From Patiria miniata (taxonomy: Eukaryota > Echinodermata > Asteroidea > Valvatida > Asterinidae): a stretch of 64,000 nt of DNA. The notes beneath the pieces were generated by a model. The model was not told the DNA's origin. It was given only the letters and a program-made list of their open reading frames with translations, and did no database searches. The stretch is taken from NCBI RefSeq assembly GCF_015706575.1, contig NW_024037054.1:1550001-1614000 (forward strand). Reading direction: 5' to 3'. The position numbers were made by a program, and so were the translations under genes. The first letter of the stretch is position 1; every line of letters starts with the position of its first letter. Below are positions 36,001-48,000 of the stretch, piece by piece.

Positions 36001-39000
36001 GAGTTGGTAGTGGGTCCGAGTTGGTCTTGGGTCCGAGTTGGTAGTGGGTCCGAGTTGGTGGTGGGTCCGAGTTGGCGTGGGTCCGAGTTGGCGTGGGTCC
36101 GACTTGGCATGGGTCCGACTTGGTTTGGGTCCGAGTTGACCTGATGCCGTTCACATGCACTATTACTACTTGGGACATGCCATCATTCAGCCGAGTTGGG
36201 ACAGACAGATAGTAGTCATTTCACACACAAATCCCATTGTAAGTCCATAAGTATGTTATGATCATTTATACCTGCTTTTCCATAACATCCATTTCCCCTC
36301 AAATTCCTCAGGTGACAAGCTGATGGTTGGAGCAAACTTGATCTCAGATACAACTTGCGAGGTCACGTCTGATCTGATCTCAGTTGTTACCTCATTCAGG
36401 TCAAGCAGTTGACTTGTCTCGGGCATGCACAGCTCAGTTTCATCAGGTTTTGATACAGTCACTGGGTGTAGTGACTGGGAGTAGACCTTGGATTTTCCAA
36501 TGAGTTTAGATTGCTGGACCTCTTGCCATTTGTCTGCCCCTGTGGACATAAAGAGAGTTCTTAAAGATAGGTACTTATATTTAATTCATAAATACCTCAG
36601 ACAGTTTAGCCATTCCTATTGGTCGACAGCCCGTCACGTGGCCGGTATTAAACGGATGATAAAGACATGGCTAGCTGGTCTTAAACACTTTTCCAGTGTC
36701 ACAATAAAATGTGGACTCCTAAAAATCCAGTGCCTCTTATCGTTTCATTGGTTGAACGTTCACAATCCTCACGTAGGCATGCGCAACACTACCAGGGAGT
36801 TAGAATTTTATAGTTCAAAATTCAAAACGCAATGCGCCAGGTGCGTTCTGCGCGACATCGCGTAGAACATGATACGCGCGCGTCAATCTCCATAAAAGGG
36901 TTGTTTTCATCTTACTCGCCAGCTGAACACTCCATTATTTTGCAGGAGGGATGTTTCAAAAAGCATAAAGTGAATTTGTTGAACAAAATCGGGATGTTTT
37001 GAACGAATTATATGATTTTTTTTTACCGAAAAGGTATTTATGAATGGGAATAAATATGTACTCCGTCGGTATTTATCACTCTGTTTAATACCACTTAGAG
37101 TCTGGGTGCTGATAATTACCCTCGCCTCCGGCTCGGGTAATTATCAGCACCCAGACTCTAAGTGGTATTAAACAGAGTGATAAAAACCTCCGGAGCACAC
37201 ATTTATTCCCTTATTAGCAATGCTTTCTGTCGTATGTCCATGCATTATGATACGTTCTGTGAGGGACACCAACTACACGTTCCATGAGTTACAGTGTGTA
37301 TTAAAATGGCGGCGCCCATGCCACGAGTTCCTGTGAAGCCTCGGTGAGTTCGTTCCATTATTTACTGGTTTGAAAGGACCCATAAACACAACATGGTGGC
37401 AGCGGTGGTCCCAGTAAATGTTTGCGGACATAGTCAGTGACATTGTGACTATATCACGTCAGGTAGTTGGACATTTTGTGGCAAAACAAACCGTTATTTT
37501 TCGTCCGATTCGCCACGTTCGTACGTGTGTCTAACGTACATCGATCATGTCGCAGTCACAGGGGGCGCCCTATAGTTCAGCTTTGATCGGACGGCTCGAT
37601 CCATATGACCAAGTAGAAGAAATCACCAACTACCTCGAACGATTGGACCTGTATTTCAAGGCCAATGACATTTCTCCAGCCAAGCAGTCTGCTGTTCTGC
37701 TGAGTTGTATCGGAGCAAATGTGTACAAAACTGTGAAGAGCCTTTCTGAACCTGTGGCAGTCACTGAAAAGACTTACGCTGAACTGTGTACTCTGCTCAA
37801 ATCGCACTACGGGCCCAAACGACTGGTGATTGCTGAACGATTCCGGTTTTATCAGCGCAATCAAAATGCTGGTGAGACTGTAGCACAGTATTCTGTGGAA
37901 TTGCAAACCTTGGCTGGACCGTGTAAATTCGGTTCTTTTCTTGATGATGCCCTTCGCGACCGGCTAGTTTGCGGCATACGCAGTTTGTTCATCCAGAAAC
38001 ACTTGCTCACCAAAGATGGCCTGACATTCTCCAAAGCCACCGAACTTGCCAAAACGCTTGAAACAGCCACAAAGGATCAGCAGGACATTAAGGCCCGGGG
38101 AGATAGTAATACTACTACAGTCCAGGCAGTCCATCAGGTGCAGCAGCGCCAGAAGCAACGCTCCACCAAACCTCCCATGAGAAGGGATCAGCGATCCTCG
38201 TACCCCAGACTGAGTGGTCCCCTTTGCCAGAATTGCGGCTACGCCTCAACCCATAGAACTTGTCCTGCCAAGGGACAACACTGTAAGAGCTGCAATAAGA
38301 TCGGCCACTTTTCAAAAGTCTGCCGATCAAGGCCCAAACAGATGCGAGCAGTTCTCCAGACAGATCCAGAACAAGAGGATGAAACCTGTACTTTTGCAGA
38401 GAACGAGTTCTTTGTTGGTGCCATACGCCGACAGCAACTGCCCATCGATGACGTTTGGAGACAGGACCTCCATGTACATGGACAGACTGTGTCATTCCTA
38501 CTTGACACAGGCTCTGAGGTCAATATCCTCCCGCTTGACATCTTCAACGCGCTGAATGTCCCCGATAAGACCCTACAGCCGTCCTCCACTCGCCTTACAG
38601 GATTCTTCGGGGGAAAAGCCACACCAATCGGCCAGACCAGACTCATTTGCCAAGTCAAGGGCAAAACTCAAAGCTTGCTGTTCCTCATCTTGCCTCAGGG
38701 AGAACCAGTCATAGGCAAGCATGCCTGTGACTCGCTTGGATTGGTCCACAGAGTCTACACTCTACTCAGCCATGAGAGTGTTTTTGAAGGGGGTGGATGT
38801 CTGCATGGACAAGCAGTTAGCATCAAGGTAGACGAAGCCACCACCCCTTACTGCGTCATGACTCCTCGTCGTATCCCCATTCCTCTCATGCCCAAACTGA
38901 AAGAGGAGCTGGAGAGGATGGAGCAACAGAACATCATTCAGCGTATCACTGACCCCACAGATTGGTGCTCGCCTATTGTGATAGCGCCGAAAAAGAATGG

Positions 39001-42000
39001 TGACATTCGCCTATGCGTAGACCTCAGACGACTGAACAAAGCAGTTGTCAGGGAGAGGTTTACCATACCAACCGTCGAAGAAGTCCTCGGCAAAGTCGCT
39101 GGCGCCCAGATATTCTCCCTGCTAGATGCCAAGCATGGCTTCTGGCAAGTACCACTGACAGAGGAAAGCCAGAAGTTCACTACCTTCATTACACCATTCG
39201 GGCGTTACTGCTTTAAACGCCTTCCATTTGGCATCACATCGGCACCAGAAATATATCAACGCATCATGTGCGACCTTCTAACCGACATACCCGGGGTCGT
39301 GGTGTACATGGACGACGTACTGATCACCGGTCGCACAAAAGAAGAACACGATGAAAGACTCCAGCGCATTCTCGAAATTGTGCAGAACGCTGGACTACAG
39401 CTGAACAAGGACAAATGCAAAATCGCCCAAACAAAGGTCGACTTCCTCGGCATGAAGCTTGATAAAGACGGCATCCATGCCGACCCTGCAAAGATAGCAG
39501 CGATCATCCAAATGCCACCGCCAACCACCAAAACCGAAGTCAAACGACTAATGGGGATGATCAACTGGCTTGCGCGATTCATTCCCCATGTCTCTTCAGT
39601 CGCTGCACCAATTAATGACCTACTGAAGAGTGATGTCAGCTGGGTGTGGGGATCACCACAGCAGTCAGCTTTTCGCAGCATTAAGACACTCCTAACATCA
39701 GCTCCTGCACTCGCTTTCTATGATCCAAATAAGCCGACCATGGTTAGCGCTGATGCAAGCGAATACGGACTGGGTGGATGTATTCTGCAGCAACAAGATG
39801 ACAAACAGTGGAAGCCAGTGGCGTACTGTTCAAGAAGCCTCACTCCATCTGAACGACGCTACGCGCAGATAGAGAAAGAGCTGTTGGCCTCGGTGTGGTC
39901 GTGCGAGAGGTCTTACGTATACCTTCGAGGCCTTCACGTCACCATACAGACTGACCATAAACCGCTGGTTCCACTCATCAACAATAAGGATCTGTGTGAC
40001 GCTCCGCTGAGGTGTCAATGACTTCTTATGCGTCTCATGAAGTACCACTGCACTGCAGAGTACGTACCTGGCAAACTCCTCACTGTGGCCGATACCCTGT
40101 CTCGCGCACCCTTGAAGTCATCGGTCACTGAAAGCGACAACCTTCCAGACGAAGTTGAAGCACATGTCCATATGGTCACAAGCCACTGGCCAGTCTCCCA
40201 GAGGAAATTGGACGAGATCAAACGTGAAACTGCCCTCGATGAAGTGCTGGTGCAAGTCGCATCACACATTCGCAGTGGCTGGCCAAAGTACTCCCGCGAC
40301 ATTGAATCAACAACAGTGAAGCTCTACTGGGAGAACCAAGACAACCTCAGCTTCGTCCAGGGGATCCTCACCCATGGCGACCGCATCGTCATCCCGGCAA
40401 ATATGCGCCAAGAGATGCTGTTGAGGATCCACGAAGGTCACCAGGGAATATCAAAGTCCAGAGCCCGAGCTGCTCAAGCCGTTTGGTGGCCAGGTATTGG
40501 GAGCGACATTGCCCAGTACATAGAGAAATGCTCCTTCTGTCAGACCAAGCAGTCAGCACAGCGAGCGGAACCTCTAATCTCGACTCCGCTTCCTGAACGA
40601 CCTTGGCAACGTCTTGCCTGTGATCTGGCAGAGGTCAATGGGAGACACTACATAGTCCTAGTCGACTACTTTTCGCGATGGATTGAGGTCCATCATCTCC
40701 CGACAACAACGTCGTTGGCCGTCATTAACTTTTTGAAGGCCACTTTCGCCCGTTTTGGCATTCCTGAGGTTATCGTCACCGATAATGGGCCACAGTTCCT
40801 GACCGAGTTCAACCAATTTGAGTATGACATCCAACATCTCACATCTAGCCCAAACTACCCTCAGGCGAATGGAATGGCCGAGAAGGCAGTCCACATTGCT
40901 AAATCCATGCTCCGGCAGCCTGATCCTCTGCGAGCATTGCTGACCTACCGATCCACACCAATCCCAGGCCTCAACCTTAGTCCTGCACGCCTGCTGATGG
41001 GTCGCGAACTACGCACAACATTGCCAACACTCCCTCGCAATCTCCGTCCCAAGGTGATCAACACGCACCAGTTGAAGGCAGCCGACAAGCAACGTAAGGC
41101 CAAGAGCGAGTCTTACTTCAACGAGAAGCATGGCGTCCGTAATCTGTGTGAGCTGAAACCAGGTGACACGGTGCGGATCCGCAACAAAACACATCTGAGT
41201 CCGTTGGGTGAGGTGGTTCGAAAAGCAGGTCCCCCACGCTCCTACATTGTCAACGTTCAGGGCGTCGAGTATCGTCGTAACCGTCGCCACTTGCTGCTTA
41301 TCCCAGAACCAGAACCAGTTCTTGAAGTCCAGACCCCACCTGACCCAATTCACCCACAGAATCCCAAGCCAACAACAACAGTCAGACCACGACGCACAGG
41401 AAAACCTCCACGCTGGCACCAGGATTATGTGGTGTACTAAACCTGGCACTAAACTGGAACATTGAACTCTACACTCCACAGAACTGAACTCTAGATTGCT
41501 CACAAATCTGGACAATTTCAGGATTTTGGCACTTGAATAATCTCACATAATTTCAGACCTAAACAACCTTAACTGAACACACTTTCACAGCAGCATTCAC
41601 AACATATGTTTTAATGCCAGAAAGCATTGCCATTTATTTACTGTTAACTATTGTTCATTGTTAATGTGTTTAACCAGTTTTGTTTGTTGACAGCTTAAAG
41701 GGGGGAGATGTCGTATGTCCATGCATTATGATACGTTCTGTGAGGGACACCAACTACACGTTCCATGAGTTACAGTGTGTATTAAAATGGCGGCGCCCAT
41801 GCCACGAGTTCCTGTGAAGACTCGGTGAGTTCGTTCCATTATTTACTGGTTTGAAAGGACCCATAAACACAACACTTTCCAATGTCTGGTAGTATTGGAT
41901 GGAATTTGATCTACAGCTACGGACCTTACTCAGGAGGAAGTCATTTTTGGTCATGTTCCCCGAGTGTACATTATAAATTGTGAACTGTTGAATGGGATGG

Positions 42001-45000
42001 TGACACACTATTTAGCATTCTAGCCTCACTTTCATTGATTTTAAATGTGGCTTAAAACATTAGGGTATGTTTAATCACACATTTTAAATTATTCACCAGG
42101 GCAGACTGGTATTAATTTGTAATTAACTTTATGTCATTGCTTTTATTTCTCTTCGCAACTTCCAAAAACAATTTTACCTCGCTTTCAGTTAAATATGGCC
42201 GACTCGTGAATAAAGCTTATAGCTTCATAGTCTTCGAGTGATAAAACTATAAGTTGAACTTGAGTTTCAACTAGCTTTGACCAAAGCTGTCAACTTCTGT
42301 CTTCTGCATGGTGGATCACAGTAAACAGTTGGTCTAATTTGGTCTAATTATGGCTTAGATGTGCTCCAGCTACATGTCTGATCCAACCCAAGCCTTCTTG
42401 GACATACATGCATGTGAATGTATTACATTCATCAAGCAAGAAACACAAACAGATCCAGCCAATCAGAGACCAAATTGTCTGGCAGCCTTGATTCAATGGT
42501 TGTCACTAGCGAGGTGAGTTTATCTATAATTAACACTCTATTTTCATTAGATGGTTACTCTTGGGGGTGGGATGGGTCTGTGACTGGTGATAACATACTG
42601 CAGACCGTGTAGACATCGGAGGGGTAATTGTTTGAATTGTACAGCAGGGCTTGGATGGTGGTGTACACTTTACAAAACTGATGGACTACTTCATGTACTC
42701 AGTGCTGCTCTGCATATAAACTGGTACAATAAGAAACTAGTTTATACAGGGTGAGTTAAAAAATCCGAAACCCAAGTGTCGGGACTATTGCTTTAGTGAA
42801 GTTCTGCAAGTAGCACTTTCAAAATCTAGGATTTGAAAGCCCAATTCGTAAGCTTTCTTTTAGTACAAAAATCATTCAAATCACTCCATGTACTTTTTAA
42901 ATAACAGAATTTTAAACACAACCACCGTTTTAAAGTTCTGTCCACATATCACAAAAACGGTGTGCGTTCTTTCAGCAAAATGAAAACAATTCACACACAT
43001 CCCTATGTGATTTGTTTTCGTTTTGCTGAAAGAACACTTACTTCTTGTAATCCGTTGACAGAACATTAAAATAGTGGTTTTGTTTAAAATTCCGTAACTA
43101 ACTTGATTTGAAGAACTTTGGTGAAAATTTTCTCCATGATTTGAATCTAAGGACAGTTAATGAAAATTGGATTCTTCTGAGGGACACCCTCAACGCACTT
43201 ACTGAAAAGTTCATCCCATCCAAGTACTCCTCAACGAGATTTAACTTGCCATGGTTTTCTCCTGCGCTCCGTCGTCAAAGCAGAAAGCTTCAATGTATGT
43301 ATAATAAACAGAAGAAAACTAACTCTGCTGAGGACTCCATACTGTTCAGAAGCGCCCAGAAAATGTATAAAAGAAACCTCAACAGAGCTCACCAGCAATA
43401 TATCTCCAGTATGCTTGAGGAAGATCTCCAACATAACCCAAAAAAGTTCTGGAAATATGTCAAATCAAAACGAACTGACAATGTAGGCGTCCATCCACTG
43501 AAGAATGGCACTGACACCGTTTCAGACCAAGTTGGGAAGGCAAACATTCTCAACTCCTTCTTCAAATCAGTTTTCACCAAGGAAAACACATCCAACCTCC
43601 CTAACCTACAGCAGTCTGTTCCAGACATTGAATCACTTGAGATCGTGGCGAGGGTATCGAGAAACTTCTTCGTTATTTGAACCCCTCCAAGGCTTCGGGA
43701 CCAGATAACATTCCTAATAAAATCCTTAAGGAATGCAGCGTGGAGTTGGCACCACTACTAGCAGGGCTGTTTAACCAATCCTTAAAATCTGGTGACCTCC
43801 CAGATGACTGGACTACAGCCAATGTGTCTCCTGTCTTCAAAAAAGGCAGTAAAAGTGACCCCAGTAACTACCGCCCCATATCACTAACATCAGTGGTATG
43901 TAAATGTCTTGAGCACGTCATCCATCGTCATATAATGTTCCACATTGAGCGGTACCAGATTCTGACAGACTGTCAACATGGGTTTAGAAAAAGCAGAGGG
44001 TGTGACACTCAACTCCTCATTATTATTGATGACATAGCTAAATCAATCGAGAAAGGCAAACAGGTTGACGCAATATTACTTGATTTCTCGAAAGCGTTCG
44101 ATCGCGTCCCACATCAGAGGCTTCTCACCAAACTGTGGCACTATGGCATCACCGGTAATGTGCACAAGTGGATTTTAACTTTCCTTACAACACGTACCCA
44201 GCAAGTCGTCCTGGAGGGTAAAAGTTCTACAACAGCTGAAGTTTTATCTGGAGTCCCCCTGGGCACTGTCTTGGGACCCCTGATGTTTCTCCTCTACGTT
44301 AATGACATCCCTTCATATGTTCCTTCGAAAATCAGACTGTTCGCTGATGACGCCATACTTTACAGAGAAGTAGAAGAAACATCTGACGCTACATCCCTGC
44401 AAAACGATTTGGATGCTCTGTGCAGATGGGAGAGGGAATGGGAAATGAAATTCAATCCAGACAAATGCCTTGTCATGCATATCACCACCAAAAAGGATCC
44501 ACTCATCAGTACGTACAAAATCAACCAGAGACCTCTCCAAACTACTACCAATCACCCATATCTTGGCCTCATCCTGAGTGCTGACTGTAGCTGGTCGTCT
44601 CACATCAACAAAATTACCAACAACGCTAGGCAGACCATTGGCATCATCAGAAGAAACTTCAAATCCTGTAGCAGAAAGGTTAAATCCCAACTTTACCAGT
44701 CTCTCGCCCGCCCCAAACTAGAGTATGGTGTCTGCGGCTGGGCCACCTTCACTGAGGAAGAAAAAAACCAAATTGAAGGTATCCAGAGATACGCTGCCAG
44801 GATGTGTTGTAACAACTTCACCAGGCTTGCCAGTGTCACAGATATGTTGAACCAGCTTGGTTGGCCTCTACTTGAAACACGTCGCTCCATTGCTAGACTA
44901 ATCATGATGTACAAGATCTCTCGCAACCTCGTTGAAGTCAAACACGACCTTAGGCCCAAAACAAAAACCCTTAGGAGCTCGCACCAGTTTTCATACCACC

Positions 45001-48000
45001 GACCCAACGCTAAATCCAAGTTCTATAGCACCAGTTTCTACCCGTCAACGATCCCCATCTGGAACGACCTGCCAAACACTATCATCACCATACCCGACTT
45101 AAACCAGTTTAAACAAGCCTTAGTAGACCACGTCATTGGGGAGGGAACCAAAACCCAAGTCAACTAGCTCCAGCACAGCCGCCCCAACTCTAGCGGGATG
45201 CGGATTCTACTGTTTAGCTGGAGCAACTGATACAGATACAGATACAGAAAAGCATACGAGTGATTTGACTGATTCTTGTACTAAAAGAAAACTTATGAAT
45301 TGGGCTTTCATATGATAGATTTTGAAAGTGCTACATGCAGAACTTCACTAAAACAATGGTCCCCACATTTGGGTTTCGTTTTTTTTTACTCACCCTGTAT
45401 AATCATTATTGTTGGACATTTCTCATTGAACTAAAATCCAAAATAAACGTTTTGCCCCCGAAATGTCTGGTTAAATTTGATACCTCAATTGGGAACTCTG
45501 TAAAAAATAACAAAAGCGCAAGCACTGAAGCTCCTGAAACCCCAAAACTTGCACTTAGCGAGATTTTCAATTGAATGCAGTGATGCAGGCCCCGCATTCA
45601 ATTGTGGTTTGCAGTGCCCATTGAAAATCTCGCTAAAAGCAACTTTGAGTTTTGGGGTTTCAGGAGCTTCAGCACTACCGCTCTCGTTACACACAGTGTT
45701 CCCAGGTGAGGTATCAAATGGAACCGGAAAGTTTTATCATGAAATTTCTGTTTTATTTAAATGGATTTTTAATTGAATATTATCAATTGGTATGCTACTA
45801 CCAAAGAGTAAAGCTACAGAGTTGAAATGCTGAAGATTGGATGACAATGAGCTGGTTCCATCAGTTGGTAGAATCCCCAAATGTGGTTGAGATGTGCAGA
45901 TGATATCTCTAGCCTGCAAAGCAAAGACAGGATTGCTCTTCAGTGCAAATCAGAAATTGAGAGTAATTGCACAAACGTTTGGACATTGTTGAACATTTGT
46001 GTTGCATTGTGCTACATTTGGCATACTTTATGCATGATCAAACTTGTACTTACTAGCTAACAATGGAAAGCAAGTGACTGTTTCTAAGGATATCAAGCTG
46101 CTCAGCAAAATATTATAAAAAGGACTTGTTTTTTTCTGTTTGCGCTACTATTTGGATACAAAACATATTTGTTTTGTCTTTCTGTTGGAAAGTCATTGTA
46201 TGTGATTTAAAGAGTGAGCAAAGGTGAATAGATCCTGTATAAGAAATACATGTAATTAGTAAACGGAGAAAAGACCAGTAGGTAGTATGAAAATGTGGGA
46301 TACACTTAAAATATCACATACAAATAGTGAATATAGTATGCAATTAAGCTACTGCAAACTGTTAACTGACTATGATTGGCCTGAATTACACAAACCAACA
46401 AAATTAGCTGGCCTAACATTTTCAGTAATAAGCAAGACATTTCTCAAAGGCAAATCCTTTGTGCAAAATGCCTGGACGAAGACCTACAGGAAAATATTTT
46501 GTTTTAATAATCAAATTAAATTGAGTTGTCATGATGACATTATTTCTTTTGTGTTTAATAATTAGAACCTTGACATTTGGCCTATGGGGTCCAAAAGTGA
46601 CTGGCAATTGTAAGAACAACCCACGCAGCTGCACATACATGTACTAAGTCTCAAGTGGATATGCCAAGTTTTCTTGAGTTACATGTGTATGCTGAGAAGA
46701 TTTCTGTTGTTTTAATCACAACAATCTTGACCTTTGGCCTCCAAAAAGTGACAGGTTTCGTAAGACCCCCAGACTAACCAAACTACCAACTTTGAAGTTG
46801 ATATGACCACTCTTGTTTGTGTCATGGTGGGAAATCCATTTCTATTGTTTTATCCATAATGGCCCTGACCTTTGTCTTATGGGGTCCAAACTCATTAAGT
46901 TGCTCTAAGGTTCCACTAGCAAGCTACCTATCAAGGTTCATGATAGAGGGCGCTGCACCCCGATGACCACCCAGTGTACGAAGCTCCAGAATTTCATTTT
47001 AATTTTGCGTATTTTTTGCTGTTTTCTGTTGTTTTGACTGCAAAAACTGATTTCTACCGATGTAAGATGGCACACAGAACAACTTATGCTTCGTTATTTG
47101 TCGTGTTTGTGTCCATTTCCTGCAATTTGTGAAGACTTTTGCCGATACTGAGTCAACAACATTTGCATGTGAGTGGCCTCTACAACGCGCACGTATTGTG
47201 TATGAACGCAGTGAGCTGTTGATATTGCACGGGTTGCCAGCAGCCATTGCCCCACCTAATATTGACATTCCTGAAGACCTGCTTTCAAATCTACGAAATG
47301 GGGCAAAAAAAGGTGGACTAAGAGTTCGTCTTCGACGACGCAGATTCAACCCACCATTGCCTACCATCATCACAGGTAATGTGCAATCATTGTGCAATAA
47401 ACTAGACGAACTGGCTTCAAATGTGAAGTACTTGCAAGTGTATAGAGACTGCAGTGTAATGTGCTTCACATTGTTAGCGCTTCAGATATTGGCTTTGTTT
47501 GTGAACGCCTACAATCCCGGCCAAAATGGTTGGGACACTTCCTGAGCCTGCCACGCTCACCCACTCCCCCGCTCCCCCGGTCAATGTTGTTCTCTCCAGC
47601 TGATGGAGCACACACCGCGCAATGAGAGACAACATTGAACGTGGGACGGGGGGGTTGGAGGCCCAGCGAGATTTGGCCAGGATTGTAGATAGAAACCACG
47701 AATCAGGGAAAACTTTGGGAGGCGGAGTTTGCATCTACATTAATCAAAAAAAGGGCAATAACATTTGTGTCAAGGAACGCCTTTGCTCACCTGACATCGA
47801 ACTTTTGACTGTTGGCCTGTGGCCATACTATCTTCCCAGAGAATTTCCCACAGTTGTTTGTAAGCATTGTCTATATCCCACCACAAGCAGATGTTAACAA
47901 TGCGGCATCTATAATCGCAGGAACCACTCAGAAGCTGGAAAGGCAATCCCCAGACGCAGTTGAACTTATTATGGGAGACTTCAATAGCTGTAGTCTTGAT

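Larger units (their letters stand above)
34671..36148. mobile_element. Non-autonomous element with terminal inverted arrays of 17-bp units, 9-bp TSD
   Basis: It is flanked by an exact 9-bp duplication GTTCACATG (34662-34670 and 36149-36157). The left end holds 12 tandem units of about CCAACTCGGACCCACTA (34679-34882), and the right end holds 12 units in the opposite orientation (35936-36142). The outermost units of both arrays share the same variants. The 1-kb AT-rich interior has a direct repeat of about 85 bp (near 35500 and 35700) but no supported gene. The TSD length fits hAT (8) or Mutator-like (9) enzymes. Confidence 0.85.
37228..41874 (+). mobile_element. Ty3/gypsy LTR retrotransposon, recent and nearly intact
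   Basis: Two 166-bp LTRs (37228-37393 and 41709-41874), starting TGTCGTATG and ending CACAACA, differ at one position. The 5-bp target duplication CTTTC flanks them (37223-37227 and 41875-41879). A gag-pol frame of about 1300 codons carries zinc knuckle, protease, RT, RNase H and integrase with one in-frame stop. A purine tract AAAGGGGGGAGA precedes the 3' LTR. No envelope-type gene is present. It sits in an AP4B1 intron, antisense to the gene. Confidence 0.95.
42747..45397. mobile_element. Mariner-like TIR element split by a LINE
   Basis: The ends start CAGGGTGAGTTAAAAAA and its inverted counterpart finishing CACCCTG, flanked by TA on both sides (42745-42746 and 45398-45399). The inverted arms extend about 150 bp. 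The inner left part is also palindromic (42898-43095). The LINE at about 43097-45250 interrupts the right half of the palindrome. No transposase is present, so the host element was a MITE of roughly 500 bp. Confidence 0.75.

Noticed and set aside
34679..36142. Regular short repeats resembling a CRISPR array
   Set aside because: Units are contiguous without unique spacers, the host is eukaryotic, and the arrays are the ends of a transposable element.
37547..41440. Endogenous retrovirus
   Set aside because: There is no envelope-type frame between integrase and the 3' LTR; domain order and size fit a Ty3/gypsy retrotransposon.
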